Origin: Methylobacterium longum
Lineage (GTDB): Bacteria; Pseudomonadota; Alphaproteobacteria; Rhizobiales; Beijerinckiaceae
NCBI RefSeq assembly: GCF_022179385.1
Contig: NZ_BPQS01000015.1
Location: 60,886 to 124,885, forward strand
Length of the DNA: 64,000 nt
Direction: 5' to 3'
A program made the position numbers and the translations under genes. The notes under the pieces were generated by a model. That model saw only the letters and a program-made list of their open reading frames with translations. It did no database searches and was not told the origin of the DNA. This document shows, piece after piece, positions 53,127-62,243 of this stretch. The stretch's first letter is position 1. The number at the start of each line of letters is the position of its first letter.

Positions 53127-53469
53127 GGCAGGGGTCCGGGTGTTCCGCCCGCGATCCAGACGTCGTCAGGGTTGAGGAACCCTTAAAAACCCGGCCCGGC
53201 CGGTCACCGCTTGGCGTGTGGCCGCGCCGCAACCCATGCCGGCGAAATCGCCGTCGGGGCCACCCCCCCGGGCCCCCGCCCCGCAGCCGCCGCATTCCGG
53301 GTGCGACAGCGCACGACACCGGACGCCGCGGGCCGCCACCACGGCCTCGCCCGACGCGTCTGAACCGTCGCTTAACCATCCGCGCCTACAGACGGTGCTC
53401 AGGACTACGCGGACACGCCTCGAAGACCCGCAGCCGGCCTTCGGCACCGCTCGAGGAGTTTTTCAGATC
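53127..53469. promoter_or_regulatory. Divergent promoter region upstream of pal
   Basis: 343 bases between the divergent receiver and pal genes. A less GC-rich segment (53365-53390, with GCTTAACCATC) precedes pal by about 90 bp and may be its promoter. No gene is evident; short open frames lack ribosome sites. Confidence 0.4.
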
Positions 53470-53964
53470 ATGCCCCAGCCTTTCCGCGCCGCCGCCCTCG
53501 GACTCGCCCTCGTCGCCGCCCTCGGCCTCGGCGCCTGCAGCAACGACAAGGACCTCGCGGACGCCTCGGCGTTCGGGGCCGGCGCCGCGACCCCCGGCAG
53601 CGCGCAGGACTTCGTCGTCAATATCGGCGACCGGGTCTTCTTCGAATCGGACTCCACCGACCTGACGCCCACCGCGACGGCGACGCTGGACAAGCAGGCC
53701 GCGTGGCTGCAGCGCTACCCGCGCTACACCTTCATCATCGAGGGCCACGCCGACGAGCGCGGCACCCGCGAGTACAACTTCTCGCTCGGCGCCCGCCGGG
53801 CCCAGTCGGTGAACGACTACCTCGCCACCCGCGGCATCACGGCGGGCCGGATGCGGACCGTGTCGTACGGCAAGGAGCGGCCGGTGGCGGTGTGCAACGA
53901 CATCTCCTGCTGGTCGCAGAACCGCCGGGCGGTGATCGTCCTCGACCGCGGCGCCGGGGCGTAA
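53470..53964 (+). CDS. pal: Peptidoglycan-associated lipoprotein Pal
   Basis: A 164-residue outer-membrane lipoprotein. The signal peptide ends in lipobox LGAC (residue 23), followed by a short linker and an OmpA-like peptidoglycan-binding domain: DRVFFESDSTDLTPTATATLDKQAAWL, FIIEGHADERGTREYNFSLGARRAQSVNDYLATRGI and RMRTVSYGKERPV ... SQNRRAVIVL, with the aspartate and arginine that hold diaminopimelate. Pal normally follows tolB in a tolQRAB-pal operon and helps constrict the envelope at division. None of those genes is next to it here. Confidence 0.93.
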   Translation: MPQPFRAAALGLALVAALGLGACSNDKDLADASAFGAGAATPGSAQDFVVNIGDRVFFESDSTDLTPTATATLDKQAAWLQRYPRYTFIIEGHADERGTREYNFSLGARRAQSVNDYLATRGITAGRMRTVSYGKERPVAVCNDISCWSQNRRAVIVLDRGAGA

Positions 53965-54121
53965 GCCGGAGCGATCGCCGCCCGAGCGGCCCTGAGCCCG
54001 CTGAAGGAGACGGTCCGGCGGCGGGACGGGCCGCGCCCAGGCGGCCTCCGCGCCCCCGGGTGGGACCCGGGTCGGCACGCGCGACCGAGGGGTCCGACCG
54101 GCTGAGGGCTCGAACGGGCCC

Positions 54122-55117
54122 TCAGAAGTGGCTGAACGCCCCGGCCCCGAACACGCGCGCGGCCCCATCAGCCATCGCGAACCGGGGCGGGTCGTCGCCC
54201 GCCGTGACGGCACCGATGGCGGCGAGCGCGATCCCGGCTTCCGCCAGTTCGGCCCGGAAGGCGTCGAGCCTTTCGGGCGTCACCGTGCAGAGGATCTCGT
54301 AATCGTCGCCTCCGGTCAGGACGGCGTCGATCAGGCCGGGCTCGGCCGCGCGGGCGCGCCGGGTCGCCTCCGAGAGCGGGACGGCGGCCACATCGATCGA
54401 GGCGCTCCGCCCCGCGCCCAGCATCTTGGCGAGGTCGCCTGCGAGCCCGTCCGAGACGTCCATGGCCGCGGTGGCGTGGCGGCGCACCGCCTCCGCCGCG
54501 GCGAGGCGCGGGCGCGGATGGAGGTAGCGGTCGGCCAGCATCGCCCGCAGCGCCGGATCGAGGCCGGCCGCCCAGGCGGCCTCTGGCTCCAGGCGCAGCC
54601 GCAGGCCCAGGGCCGCGTCGCCGATCGTCCCGGTCACGCAGATCCGGTCGCCGATCCGGGCGGTGTTGCGCCGGACGATCGCACCGGACGGGACTTCGCC
54701 CATCATGCTCACCCCGATCAGCGCCGCGCCGCCGGACCGCACGGTATCGCCACCGAGCAGGGGGCATCCGGCCTCCGCGGCCGCCTCACCCAATCCGGCC
54801 GAGAACCCGGCGAGCCAGTCCTCGGTCCAGTCGTCGGGCAGCGCCAGGGTCAGCAGGAAGCCGCGGGGGACCGCGCCCTTGGCGGCGATGTCAGAGAGGT
54901 TCACCCCCAGGGCCTTGCGGGCGATCGAGGCCGGCGGGTCGTCGGGGAAGTAGTGGATCCCCGCCACCACGGCGTCGGCGGTGAGCACGAGGTCGTGGCC
55001 GGGGGCCGGCGTCAGGATGGCGGCGTCGTCCCGGAGTCCGTCCGCGCCCGGCCCCGCCAGGGGGGCGAAATAGCGGGCGATCAACCCCTCCTCGGAGGCG
55101 CGGACCGGGCCGGCCAC
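54122..55117 (-). CDS. thiL: Thiamine-monophosphate kinase
   Basis: A 331-residue AIR-synthase-fold kinase converting thiamine phosphate to the active cofactor thiamine pyrophosphate. Signatures: GLRDDAAILTPAPGHDLVLTADAVVAGIHYFPDDPPASIARKALGVNLSDIAAKGAVPRGFLLTLALP (in successive motifs), LLGGDTVRSGG, MDVSDGLAGDLAKML and VLTGGDDYEILCTV. Start is GTG 55117, three bases after the nusB stop, so it is the last gene of ribH-nusB-thiL, the standard alphaproteobacterial cluster. Confidence 0.95.
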   Translation of the reverse strand: MAGPVRASEEGLIARYFAPLAGPGADGLRDDAAILTPAPGHDLVLTADAVVAGIHYFPDDPPASIARKALGVNLSDIAAKGAVPRGFLLTLALPDDWTEDWLAGFSAGLGEAAAEAGCPLLGGDTVRSGGAALIGVSMMGEVPSGAIVRRNTARIGDRICVTGTIGDAALGLRLRLEPEAAWAAGLDPALRAMLADRYLHPRPRLAAAEAVRRHATAAMDVSDGLAGDLAKMLGAGRSASIDVAAVPLSEATRRARAAEPGLIDAVLTGGDDYEILCTVTPERLDAFRAELAEAGIALAAIGAVTAGDDPPRFAMADGAARVFGAGAFSHF

Positions 55118-55120
55118 GGA

Positions 55121-55846
55121 TCAGGCCTCGTCGGTGGGGGTCGGCGTCGGGAGCGGCTTGGACGAGCCCGGCTTGGACGAGCCCGGCTTGGACGAGCCCG
55201 CCGTGGACGGACCCGGCTTGGCTGAGCCCGTCTCGCCGGGACCCTGATCGGCGCCCGCGCCGGCGCTCTTGCCCGTGCTCTTATGGGCGCCCTTGCCCTT
55301 GGCCATCCCGACCTCGCCCGGCCGGACCTCCCGGGCGAGCCGGTCGAGCACCGCGTTGACGAGCCCCGGCTCGTCGGCGGTGTAGAAGCTGCGGGCCACG
55401 TCGACGTATTCGGAGATGGCCGCCGCCGCCGGCACGTCGGGCCGGAACATCAACTCGTAGGCCCCGGCGCGCAGGATCGCGCGGAGCACGATCTCGATGC
55501 GCCGGAGCGGCCAGCCCTGGGCGAGCGCCTGATCGAGCTTCGGGTCGATGGCCCGCTGTTCCTCTACGGTGCCGCGCAGGAGGTCGCGGAAGAAGGCGGT
55601 CTCGGCCTCGGGATGCATGATCCCGTCGACCTCCTGGCCGATCCAGAACGCCTCGAACTCGGCGAGCGCGTCGAGGACGCCCTTGCCGGAGATGTCCATC
55701 TCGTAGAGCGCCTGCACCACGGCGAGGCGGGCACCGGTGCGGAGGCTGATCCCCTTGGCGGTCGTCTTGTCAGTCGTCGTGCCGGCGGACTGGCCGGCCG
55801 CCTCCGGCTTCGTGTCGGTCGTCCCGGTCATGTCGGTTCTCGTCAT
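55121..55846 (-). CDS. nusB: Transcription antitermination factor NusB
   Basis: A 241-residue RNA-binding factor that with NusE binds boxA during rRNA antitermination. The NusB core spans about residues 35-185: [121 protein letters not shown]. It carries a ~30-residue Thr/Lys-rich N-terminal extension and a ~55-residue tail, whose GSSKP units come from five 15-bp DNA repeats (55156-55230). Typical NusB has about 140-160 residues. ATG 55846 overlaps the ribH stop (ATGA). Confidence 0.93.
   Translation of the reverse strand: MTRTDMTGTTDTKPEAAGQSAGTTTDKTTAKGISLRTGARLAVVQALYEMDISGKGVLDALAEFEAFWIGQEVDGIMHPEAETAFFRDLLRGTVEEQRAIDPKLDQALAQGWPLRRIEIVLRAILRAGAYELMFRPDVPAAAAISEYVDVARSFYTADEPGLVNAVLDRLAREVRPGEVGMAKGKGAHKSTGKSAGAGADQGPGETGSAKPGPSTAGSSKPGSSKPGSSKPLPTPTPTDEA
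55156..55230. repeat. 15-bp tandem repeat in the nusB 3' end
   Basis: GCTTGGACGAGCCCG occurs three times exactly (55156-55170, 55171-55185, 55186-55200), followed by two diverged units (55201-55215, 55216-55230). The period keeps the nusB frame and encodes GSSKP repeats. Perfect copies imply recent slippage expansion. Confidence 0.88.
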
Positions 55847-56337
55847 CGCGGCCGTGCGGCCTCGGCCGCGCGCTTGAGAGCGAGCACCCCGAGCGCCGCC
55901 TCGGCTGCACCGCCACCCTTGTTCATCTCGGCGACCCTGGCGCGGGCGAGCGCCTGCGCCTCGGTCTCCACGGTCAGGATGCCGTTGCCGAGCGGCACGC
56001 GGCGCTGGACCGAGAGGTCCATCAGCGCGCGGGCGCTCTCGCCGGCCACGATGTCGTAATGGCCGGTCTCGCCGCGGATCACGCAGCCCAGCGCGACCAC
56101 GGCGTCGTAGGATCCCGCGTCGAGCAGGATCGCCACCGCGGCGGGGATCTCCAGGGCGCCCGGCACGGTCACCACGGTGGCCTGCGCGGCGGCCGCCGCG
56201 ATCGCGGCCAGCGCGCCGGAGAGGAGTTCGTCGGCGATCGCGTCGTAGTAGCGCGCCTCGACGACGAGGATCCGGGCGCCGGCCAGCGCGGGATCGGTGG
56301 GCTTGGGTGCCGAATCGGCGCGGGTATGGGCGACCAT
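55843..56337 (-). CDS. ribH: 6,7-dimethyl-8-ribityllumazine synthase
   Basis: A 164-residue riboflavin-pathway enzyme condensing the pyrimidine and butanone-phosphate precursors. Conserved motifs: [24 protein letters not shown] (substrate loop), [71 protein letters not shown] (catalytic histidine in GETGHYD) and [16 protein letters not shown]. First gene of the ribH-nusB-thiL operon, coupled to nusB by ATGA. Its promoter should lie just upstream of 56337. Confidence 0.96.
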   Translation of the reverse strand: MVAHTRADSAPKPTDPALAGARILVVEARYYDAIADELLSGALAAIAAAAAQATVVTVPGALEIPAAVAILLDAGSYDAVVALGCVIRGETGHYDIVAGESARALMDLSVQRRVPLGNGILTVETEAQALARARVAEMNKGGGAAEAALGVLALKRAAEAARPR

Positions 56338-56456
56338 GGCTCTCGTCCGGCCGGGTTTTCGGGGATCGGCGTGCGGCGCGTCGGGCGCCCGCCGGGGGAG
56401 GACGGTTAGACCGAAGCGGCCGGCGCCACAAGCGGCGGGGGACTGTGGTTCAGGGC

Positions 56457-56616
56457 GGGCCCGCTTCGCAGCGGGCCCCGTTCCGGGTTCTGGGACCCCT
56501 TCCTCTCACGCCCGATCCACGCTCGCTGCCCCCGGAGGGAGTTGAGGGTCGGTCTGCACCGGCCCTTCCCGGGCGGGCGGAGCGAAGCGGAGGCGGGTCC
56601 AGAACGGGAACCCGCC
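56457..56616. repeat. Palindromic intergenic repeat pair
   Basis: GGGCCCGCT (56457-56465) pairs with AGCGGGCCC (56470-56478), and GGCGGGT (56592-56598) pairs with ACCCGCC (56610-56616). The flanks of the two hairpins (GTTCCGGGTTCTGGGACC and GGTCCAGAACGGGAAC) are themselves approximate inverted copies, so the unit resembles a two-armed REP element. It fills the gap upstream of ribH. Confidence 0.6.
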
Positions 56617-56634
56617 GGGACGCGGCTCCGAACC

Positions 56635-57216
56635 CTACCCGACCAGCGGCGGCAGCGGCGCGGACGCGTCGCTCGGCACCGCCGTCCGGGCGACGTTCAT
56701 GGTCATGGCCAGCAGCGCGTAGTAGCCGTTGATGCCGGTGAGATCGATCGCCCCCTGCTCGCCGAAGCGCGCCACCACGGCCGTGTAGGTCGGCTCGCTC
56801 ACCGCGCGGTTGTGCAGCAGCTCCGTCGAGAAGGCGTAGGCCAGGGCCTCGTCGGGGCTCATCGTGTCGGGACGGCGCCCCTCGGCCAGGGCCTGCGCGG
56901 TCTCGGGTGCGACGCCGGCCTTCAGGGCGATCGGGTGATGGATCGCCCATTCCACCGGCTGGCTCCACTCCCGGGCGACGAGGAGGATGGCGAACTCGCT
57001 GATCCGCAGCGGCAGGGCGCTGCCGTAGCGCAGGTAGAGACCCATCCGGCTGGCGCAGAGCATTAGCTCGGGGCTGCGCAGGAGCGGCACGAACGGCCCG
57101 AAGACGGGCACGCCGCGCTCGGCCTCGAACGCCGCCGCGGCCGCGGCCTGCGCCGCCGTGAGGCTGTCGACCGGGATCTCCGGCATGCGCTCCGCGCTGG
57201 TTTGCCCGCTGGCCAT
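56635..57216 (-). CDS. Carboxymuconolactone decarboxylase-like (AhpD-fold) protein
   Basis: A 193-residue protein of the CMD/AhpD superfamily: VPVFGPFVPLLRSPELMLCASRMGLYLRYGSALPLRISEFAILLVAREWSQPVEWAIHHPIALKAGV and ALAYAFSTELLHNRAVSEPTYTAVVARFGEQGAIDLTGINGYYALLAMTMNVARTA. The E...H arrangement (EWAIHH) replaces the CxxC pair of AhpD peroxidases, so it is probably a decarboxylase-like or hydratase-like member without redox cysteines. Start ATG 57216 follows GAGGAAC. Substrate unknown. Divergent from the SDR gene. Confidence 0.87.
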   Translation of the reverse strand: MASGQTSAERMPEIPVDSLTAAQAAAAAAFEAERGVPVFGPFVPLLRSPELMLCASRMGLYLRYGSALPLRISEFAILLVAREWSQPVEWAIHHPIALKAGVAPETAQALAEGRRPDTMSPDEALAYAFSTELLHNRAVSEPTYTAVVARFGEQGAIDLTGINGYYALLAMTMNVARTAVPSDASAPLPPLVG

Positions 57217-57359
57217 GGTGTTCCTCTTCCCTGCATCGCCCCGGGGCGCGACGCGCTCTGGATTTCCTGTTGCGGTGCGCCTAGACCGTTGAGGCTCACC
57301 GGCACGACGTCCGCGCCCAGACCGCGCCGCGATCCCCACCGCCAGCGAGGCTTACGGCT

Positions 57360-58115
57360 TTGGCCCTCCCCGTCAACGAACGCCGGCGCATCATGCTGCT
57401 CACGGGTGCGAGCCGGGGCATCGGCCACGCCACCGTCAAGCGGTTCTCGGCCGCGGGCTGGCGCGTGATCACCTGCTCGCGCCACCCCTTCCCGGAGAAC
57501 TGTCCGTGGGAGATGGGTCCCGAAGACCACCTCCAGGTCGATCTCGCGGACGCGCAGGATACGGTTCGCGCCGTCGAGGAGGTCCGCGGCCGCCTCGCCG
57601 CCGAGGGCGGCGTGCTGCACGCGCTGGTCAACAATGCCGGCATCTCGCCGAAGGGGCCGGAGGGGGAGCGCCTCGGAGCGCTCGCCACGGAGTTCGACGC
57701 CTGGCAGCGGGTGTTCCAGGTCAATCTCTTCGCCACGATCCTGCTGGCCCGCGGCCTGCGCGACGAGCTCGCCCGGGCCAGGGGCTCGGTGGTCAACGTG
57801 ACGTCGATCGCGGGCTCGCGCGTCCACCCCTTCGCGGGGGCAGCCTACGGCACCTCGAAGGCGGCGCTTGCCGGCCTGACCCGCGAGATGGCCGCCGATT
57901 TCGGCCCGCTCGGCGTGCGGGTGAACGCGATCTCGCCCGGCGAGATCGACACCTCGATCCTGTCGCCCGGCACCGAGAAGCTGATCGAGCAGATCCCGCA
58001 GCGCCGGCTCGGCACCCCCGACGAGGTCGCCAAGGCGATTTACTTCCTGTGCACCGAGGCCTCGTCCTACGTGAACGGGGCCGAGCTGCACATCAACGGC
58101 GGCCAGCACGTTTGA
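57360..58115 (+). CDS. Short-chain dehydrogenase/reductase
   Basis: A 251-residue NAD(P)-dependent oxidoreductase. Cofactor motif TGASRGIGHATVKRF, NNAGISP, catalytic Ser in VNVTSIAGSRV, YxxxK in AAYGTSKAALAGL, and the C-terminal SYVNGAELHINGGQHV are all present; the classical-SDR core is complete. The start is a TTG at 57360 with GAGG nine bases upstream; ATG 57393 would cut the N-terminus close to the Rossmann strand. Substrate unknown. Confidence 0.93.
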   Translation: MALPVNERRRIMLLTGASRGIGHATVKRFSAAGWRVITCSRHPFPENCPWEMGPEDHLQVDLADAQDTVRAVEEVRGRLAAEGGVLHALVNNAGISPKGPEGERLGALATEFDAWQRVFQVNLFATILLARGLRDELARARGSVVNVTSIAGSRVHPFAGAAYGTSKAALAGLTREMAADFGPLGVRVNAISPGEIDTSILSPGTEKLIEQIPQRRLGTPDEVAKAIYFLCTEASSYVNGAELHINGGQHV

Positions 58116-58138
58116 TCAGGCCGCGTGCCCCCTCGGGC

Positions 58139-59257
58139 GTGACCGCCGCGAATCGCGGGCGGGCACCGGGTCTCCGGGGCCGGACGCTGCTCGCAGGGCT
58201 GCTCGTGGGCGCCCTCCCGCTCGCCGCCCGGGCTGAGCCGGGCGTCCGGATCCTCGACCTGCCCTTCCAGGTCCGCGCCCTGCGCGGGCCCCGCAGCGAG
58301 GCCGCGGTCTCGGTGGCGACCTCCGGCCTGCTGCCGATCGCCGGCGGGACGGCGAGCCAGCAGGTCGGTGACGAGGAGAGCGCGCCGGTGGCCGTCGTCT
58401 GGGGTGAGGACGGCGGCGCCGTGCTGACGCTCTCGGGGGGCAGCGTCACCGTCCGGCCGATCGGGCGGGAGGCGGTGGAGGGGCTGACCGCCGCCGAGAC
58501 ACCGCGCGGCGCCCTGCCGGGCTCGCGCCGGGCGCTCTCCGGGCCGCTCAGCGCCTACCTCACCGGGCGGACCCGCGCGGCCGACGGCAGCGAGGCCGCC
58601 TCCGTGCTGACGATCCGGGAGCGCCAGCCGATGGCGGTCAGCACCGATCCGAAGCCGGTTCCGGTGGCCACCGTCACGGTGCCGGCGGGCGGCGAGGCCG
58701 TGTTCGCGCCCCTGCGGCCGCGCCTGCTGCGCCTCGGCGACCGCCCGATGCTGCTCGCCGCGACACGCTCCGGCGCGGATGCGGGCGGCCTCGTCCTGGT
58801 CGATCGGCCGGCCGGCGGTGCCTGGACGGTCACGGCGCGCACGGCCCCGCAGCCCGGACCGCCCGTGAAGATTGCCGGGATCGCCGACTTCGCCGGATCC
58901 GGCCAGACCCAGGCCGCGACGGTGAGCGCCGCCGGCCGGCTCCAGCTCTGGACGCTGCAGCCCGACCGGATCGAGCCGGCCGCCGCGGCGGACGGCTACG
59001 CGCCCGGCGCGGGCGATTCGGATCTCGCCGTCGCGACCCTGGCCGGCGGCCCCGAGCTGGTGCTGCCGGTGGCCGGCAAGCCGGAGATCGCCCTGGTCAC
59101 CGCCAAGGGCACGCTGCGCGAGCGCCTGCGCGTGCCGCTCCCGGCGCCGCCGGAGACCGGCATCGTGGTCCTCGGCGAGGGCGGGGCGACGCGGCTCGTG
59201 GTCGGCCTCGCCGACGGGCGGGTGGCGGTGGTCGCCCCCGAGGGAGGGACGCCGTGA
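58139..59257 (+). CDS. Secreted hypothetical protein, possible beta-rich repeat fold
   Basis: A 372-residue protein with a signal peptide ([23 protein letters not shown]). The mature part alternates short beta-like stretches with repeated V-V-x-G-x-x-G-G-A patterns ([22 protein letters not shown]-like [125 protein letters not shown]), which suggests a periplasmic beta-propeller of FG-GAP/VCBS type. GTG 58139 is the best start. It overlaps the Nudix gene by GTGA. Function unknown. Confidence 0.72.
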   Translation: MTAANRGRAPGLRGRTLLAGLLVGALPLAARAEPGVRILDLPFQVRALRGPRSEAAVSVATSGLLPIAGGTASQQVGDEESAPVAVVWGEDGGAVLTLSGGSVTVRPIGREAVEGLTAAETPRGALPGSRRALSGPLSAYLTGRTRAADGSEAASVLTIRERQPMAVSTDPKPVPVATVTVPAGGEAVFAPLRPRLLRLGDRPMLLAATRSGADAGGLVLVDRPAGGAWTVTARTAPQPGPPVKIAGIADFAGSGQTQAATVSAAGRLQLWTLQPDRIEPAAAADGYAPGAGDSDLAVATLAGGPELVLPVAGKPEIALVTAKGTLRERLRVPLPAPPETGIVVLGEGGATRLVVGLADGRVAVVAPEGGTP

Positions 59258-59733
59258 CCGCGCAGGAGCCATCGGCCGAGAGCCGCCTGTTCCCGACGCG
59301 CCCCTTCGTGGGGGCGTCGATCGCGGTGATCCGGGACGATCGGGTCCTGCTGGCCGCCCGCGCCAACGAGCCGATGCGCGGGGTCTGGACGCTGCCGGGC
59401 GGCCTCGTCGAGGCCGGCGAGGCCCTGGCCGAGGCGGCCCTGCGCGAATTGTCCGAGGAGGTCGGCCTCACCGCCGAGGTGGTCGGCGTGCTCGCCCCCA
59501 CGGAGATCATCGTCCGGGACGAGGTCGGGCGCGCCCGGCATCACTACGTCGTCCACCCGCACGCGGCCCTGTGGCGGGGCGGGGAGCCGGTCGCCGGGCC
59601 CGAGGCCCTGGGGACCCGCTGGGCGACGCTGGCGGAGGTCGCCGCCCTGCCGACGACCCCGGGCCTGACCGACACCCTGCGGGCGGCCTTCGCCCGCGTG
59701 GCGGAAATGCGCGACCGGGGGGTGACGGCGTGA
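59254..59733 (+). CDS. Nudix hydrolase
   Basis: A 159-residue nucleoside-diphosphate-linked hydrolase. The Nudix box is complete: [24 protein letters not shown], with GX5EX7REXXEEXG. The N-terminus [33 protein letters not shown] and the middle [37 protein letters not shown] fit the ADP-ribose-pyrophosphatase-like branch. It is coupled upstream to the secreted protein and downstream to the TIGR02301 gene, each by GTGA overlaps. Confidence 0.93.
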   Translation: MTAQEPSAESRLFPTRPFVGASIAVIRDDRVLLAARANEPMRGVWTLPGGLVEAGEALAEAALRELSEEVGLTAEVVGVLAPTEIIVRDEVGRARHHYVVHPHAALWRGGEPVAGPEALGTRWATLAEVAALPTTPGLTDTLRAAFARVAEMRDRGVTA

Positions 59734-60191
59734 GGCACCCGGCATCGCTCCTGTGCGTGCTCACGCTTCTCGTCGGGCCGCTGGCGGGCCCGGCTCCCGC
59801 GCAGCAGCGCTCCGGCCGGACGGCCGCGCCCGCCGCCAAGGACGCCCCGAAGGAGACGTCCAAGGAGGCGAATGCCCCCGCGGACGCGCCGGCACCCTAC
59901 GACCGCGACCTGATGCGCATGTCCGAGATCATCGGCGCGCTGGCGTTCCTGCGCGGCCTGTGCGGGACCGCGGACGCCGCCGACTGGCCCGCCCGCATGA
60001 AGGCGCTGATCGAGTCCGAGGGCGTGACCCCGGCCCGCCGCGACCGGCTGGCCGGAGCCTACAACCGCGGCTACCGCGGCTACGCGCTGACCTACCGGGT
60101 CTGCACGCCGGCCGCGCACGAGGCGGCCGCCCGGTACGTCGCCGAGGGCGACCGGCTGTCGCACGCCCTGGCCGGCCGGTTCGGGGGGTGA
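59730..60191 (+). CDS. TIGR02301-family secreted protein
   Basis: A 153-residue protein with signal peptide ([23 protein letters not shown]), a Lys/Ala/Pro-rich linker and the TIGR02301 domain: [91 protein letters not shown]. Two conserved cysteines (LCG and VCT) likely form a disulfide. The family is restricted to alphaproteobacteria and of unknown function; it is regularly found beside a Nudix gene, as here. Start GTG 59730 overlaps the Nudix stop. Confidence 0.88.
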   Translation: MRHPASLLCVLTLLVGPLAGPAPAQQRSGRTAAPAAKDAPKETSKEANAPADAPAPYDRDLMRMSEIIGALAFLRGLCGTADAADWPARMKALIESEGVTPARRDRLAGAYNRGYRGYALTYRVCTPAAHEAAARYVAEGDRLSHALAGRFGG

Positions 60192-60350
60192 TGCAGGGGC
60201 AGCACACCGCGCGAGGATGCCGGCGAACCATCGGATTTGAGTCCTCGCGTTAACCGATTCGAAATTCCCGGCTGGCCGAGCCGCCGGGACCTGCTTATCA
60301 TCCGTGGTGTCCGCCGGGTCTTGTGCCCGGCGCAGCGGAAGTATCGGGCC

Positions 60351-60605
60351 ATGCAGCATATCTCTCAGACCGCCCCCATCGAGGTCGATGTCGAGGAGAA
60401 GCGCGTCGCGCTGAGTTACGTCTCGGAAGCGTTCGCGGAAGGCTGCCTCGACGGGCTCGACGGCGATTGCATGGCCCAGGCCGCGCTGTTCGCGGCCTTC
60501 CAGGAACTCGTGACGACCTACGGCGAGGAAGCGACGGCCCGGTACGCGGAAGGTTTCCCGGAGCGCATCCGCGGGGGCGCCTTCACCACGACCCTCCAGC
60601 ACTGA
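60351..60605 (+). CDS. Small hypothetical protein
   Basis: An 84-residue soluble, acidic protein (MQHISQTAPIEVDVEEKRVALSYVSEAFAEGCLDGLDGDCMAQAALFAAFQELVTTYGEEATARYAEGFPERIRGGAFTTTLQH, described in segments: a strand at residues 9-20, helices at 22-50 and 55-70). ATG 60351 has a GGAAG site. Conserved in Methylobacterium-type genomes to my recollection; no function is recognised. Confidence 0.72.
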   Translation: MQHISQTAPIEVDVEEKRVALSYVSEAFAEGCLDGLDGDCMAQAALFAAFQELVTTYGEEATARYAEGFPERIRGGAFTTTLQH

Positions 60606-60706
60606 GAGGCGGGATCGCGGACGGTTGAGGCGGGGACGGGCAGCGACTACGTCCCGGTATCGGGGTTCGGCCTGCCGGACCCCCGTCGCGTGAGGAAGAG
60701 CCTGCC

Positions 60707-61555
60707 ATGCCCGTCGCCCTGCTGCCGGACCGCGCCCTCGTCCGCGTCACCGGTCCGGACGCGACCGCGCTGCTCCAGGGCGTGCTGACCTGCAACGTCG
60801 AGACGCTCCAGGCCAGCGAGGCGCGGCTCGGCGCCCTCCTGACCCCGCAGGGCAAGGTCCTGTTCGACTTCTTGGTGTCGCGGCTCGCCGACGGCTTCCG
60901 GTTCGACGTTCGGGCCGAGAGCGCGGCGGGTCTCGCCAAGCGCCTGACGCTCTACAAGCTGCGCGCCCAGGTGACGATCGCCGCCGACCCGACCGTGGCG
61001 GTCGCGGCCGCCTGGGACGGCGCCGCGCCGGCCGCCGCCGAGGGGGTGGCCGATTCCCGTCATGGCGATCTCGGCGCGCGGCTCTACGCCGAAGAGGGGG
61101 CGTTCTCGGCCGATGCCGCGGAGGCGGATTACCATGCCCGCCGGATCGCGCTGGGCGTCCCCGAGGGCGGGCGCGACTACGCCTTCGGGGACGCCTTCCC
61201 GCACGAGGCGCTGATGGACCAGTTCGGCGGGGTCGACTTCAAGAAGGGCTGCTACGTCGGCCAGGAGGTGGTCTCGCGCATGCAGCACCGGGGCACCGCC
61301 CGCACCCGCATCCTGGCGGCGGCCTATCCGGAAGGCATCCCTGAACCCGGCACCGAGGTCACGGCGGGCGGGAAGGTGCTCGGCACCACCGGCAGCGCCG
61401 CGGGCGGACGCGGCCTCGCCCTGATCCGCCTCGACCGGCTGGGCGACGCGCTGGCGGCAGGCGAGACCCCGCTTGCGGGCGGGTATCCGGTGCGGCTGGA
61501 GCGCCCGGGCTACGCGAGTTTCGCGATGCCGGAGGCGGCGGGCGCGGCGGGCTGA
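60707..61555 (+). CDS. YgfZ/GcvT-family folate-binding protein
   Basis: A 282-residue protein of the GcvT/YgfZ/IBA57 family, which supports repair or assembly of iron-sulfur clusters with tetrahydrofolate. N-terminus VALLPDRALVRVTGPDATALLQGVLTCNVETL, TPQGKVLFDFLVSRLADGF and the diagnostic KGCYVGQEVVSRMQHRG with its cysteine are present. Length fits the family. It precedes tag by 73 bp and may be cotranscribed. Confidence 0.94.
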   Translation: MPVALLPDRALVRVTGPDATALLQGVLTCNVETLQASEARLGALLTPQGKVLFDFLVSRLADGFRFDVRAESAAGLAKRLTLYKLRAQVTIAADPTVAVAAAWDGAAPAAAEGVADSRHGDLGARLYAEEGAFSADAAEADYHARRIALGVPEGGRDYAFGDAFPHEALMDQFGGVDFKKGCYVGQEVVSRMQHRGTARTRILAAAYPEGIPEPGTEVTAGGKVLGTTGSAAGGRGLALIRLDRLGDALAAGETPLAGGYPVRLERPGYASFAMPEAAGAAG

Positions 61556-61628
61556 CGTCGTGTCGGGCCGATTCCGCGGCTTGGCTGCGCCGATGGCGTT
61601 CCGCTCCTGTTCTCGTTAAACCGGTGCG

Positions 61629-62243
61629 ATGTCCGAGACCGGCCTGATCGCTCACCCCGACGGATGCCCCCGCTGCTGGTGGGCGGGACTCGACCCGCTC
61701 TACGTCGCCTACCACGACACCGAATGGGGCGTGCCCGAGCGCGACGGCCGGGCCCTCTACGAGAAGCTCATCCTCGACGGGTTCCAGGCCGGCCTGTCCT
61801 GGATCACCATCCTGCGCCGCCGCGAGGGGTTCCGCGACGCCTTCGCGGGCTTCGACCCGGAGCGGATCGCCCGCTTCACGGAGGCTGACGTCGCGCGGCT
61901 GATGGGGGACACCCGCATCATCCGCAACCACGCCAAGATCCAGGGCACCATCGCGGGCGCCCGAGCGTGGCTGCGGATCGAGGAGCGCGGCCCCGGCTTC
62001 GCGCCCTTCCTCTGGGACTTCGTCGACGGCCGGCCGATCCAGGGCACGGCCCGGAACCGGGCCGGGATCGCCACGGAGACGCCGGTCTCCCGGGCGATCG
62101 GCAAGGCGCTCAAGGCGGAGGGGTTCGCGTTCTGCGGCCCCACCATCGTGCACGCCTTCATGCAGGCGGTCGGCATGGTCAACGATCACCTCGTCGCGTG
62201 TCATCGGCACGGGCCCTGCGCCGCGCTGGGGCTGGCCCCGTGA
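61629..62243 (+). CDS. tag: DNA-3-methyladenine glycosylase I
   Basis: A 204-residue constitutive base-excision glycosylase removing 3-methyladenine. Signatures: CPRCWWAGLDPLYVAYHDTEWGVPERDGRALYEKLILDGFQAGLSWITILRRREGFRDAFAGFD, then MGDTRIIRNHAKIQGTIAGARAWL, FCGPTIVHAFMQAVGMVNDHLVACHRH. The zinc ligands C16, H29, the H of NDH and the following C match the Tag snap. Its stop overlaps the HD-domain gene start (GTGA). Confidence 0.96.
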   Translation: MSETGLIAHPDGCPRCWWAGLDPLYVAYHDTEWGVPERDGRALYEKLILDGFQAGLSWITILRRREGFRDAFAGFDPERIARFTEADVARLMGDTRIIRNHAKIQGTIAGARAWLRIEERGPGFAPFLWDFVDGRPIQGTARNRAGIATETPVSRAIGKALKAEGFAFCGPTIVHAFMQAVGMVNDHLVACHRHGPCAALGLAP

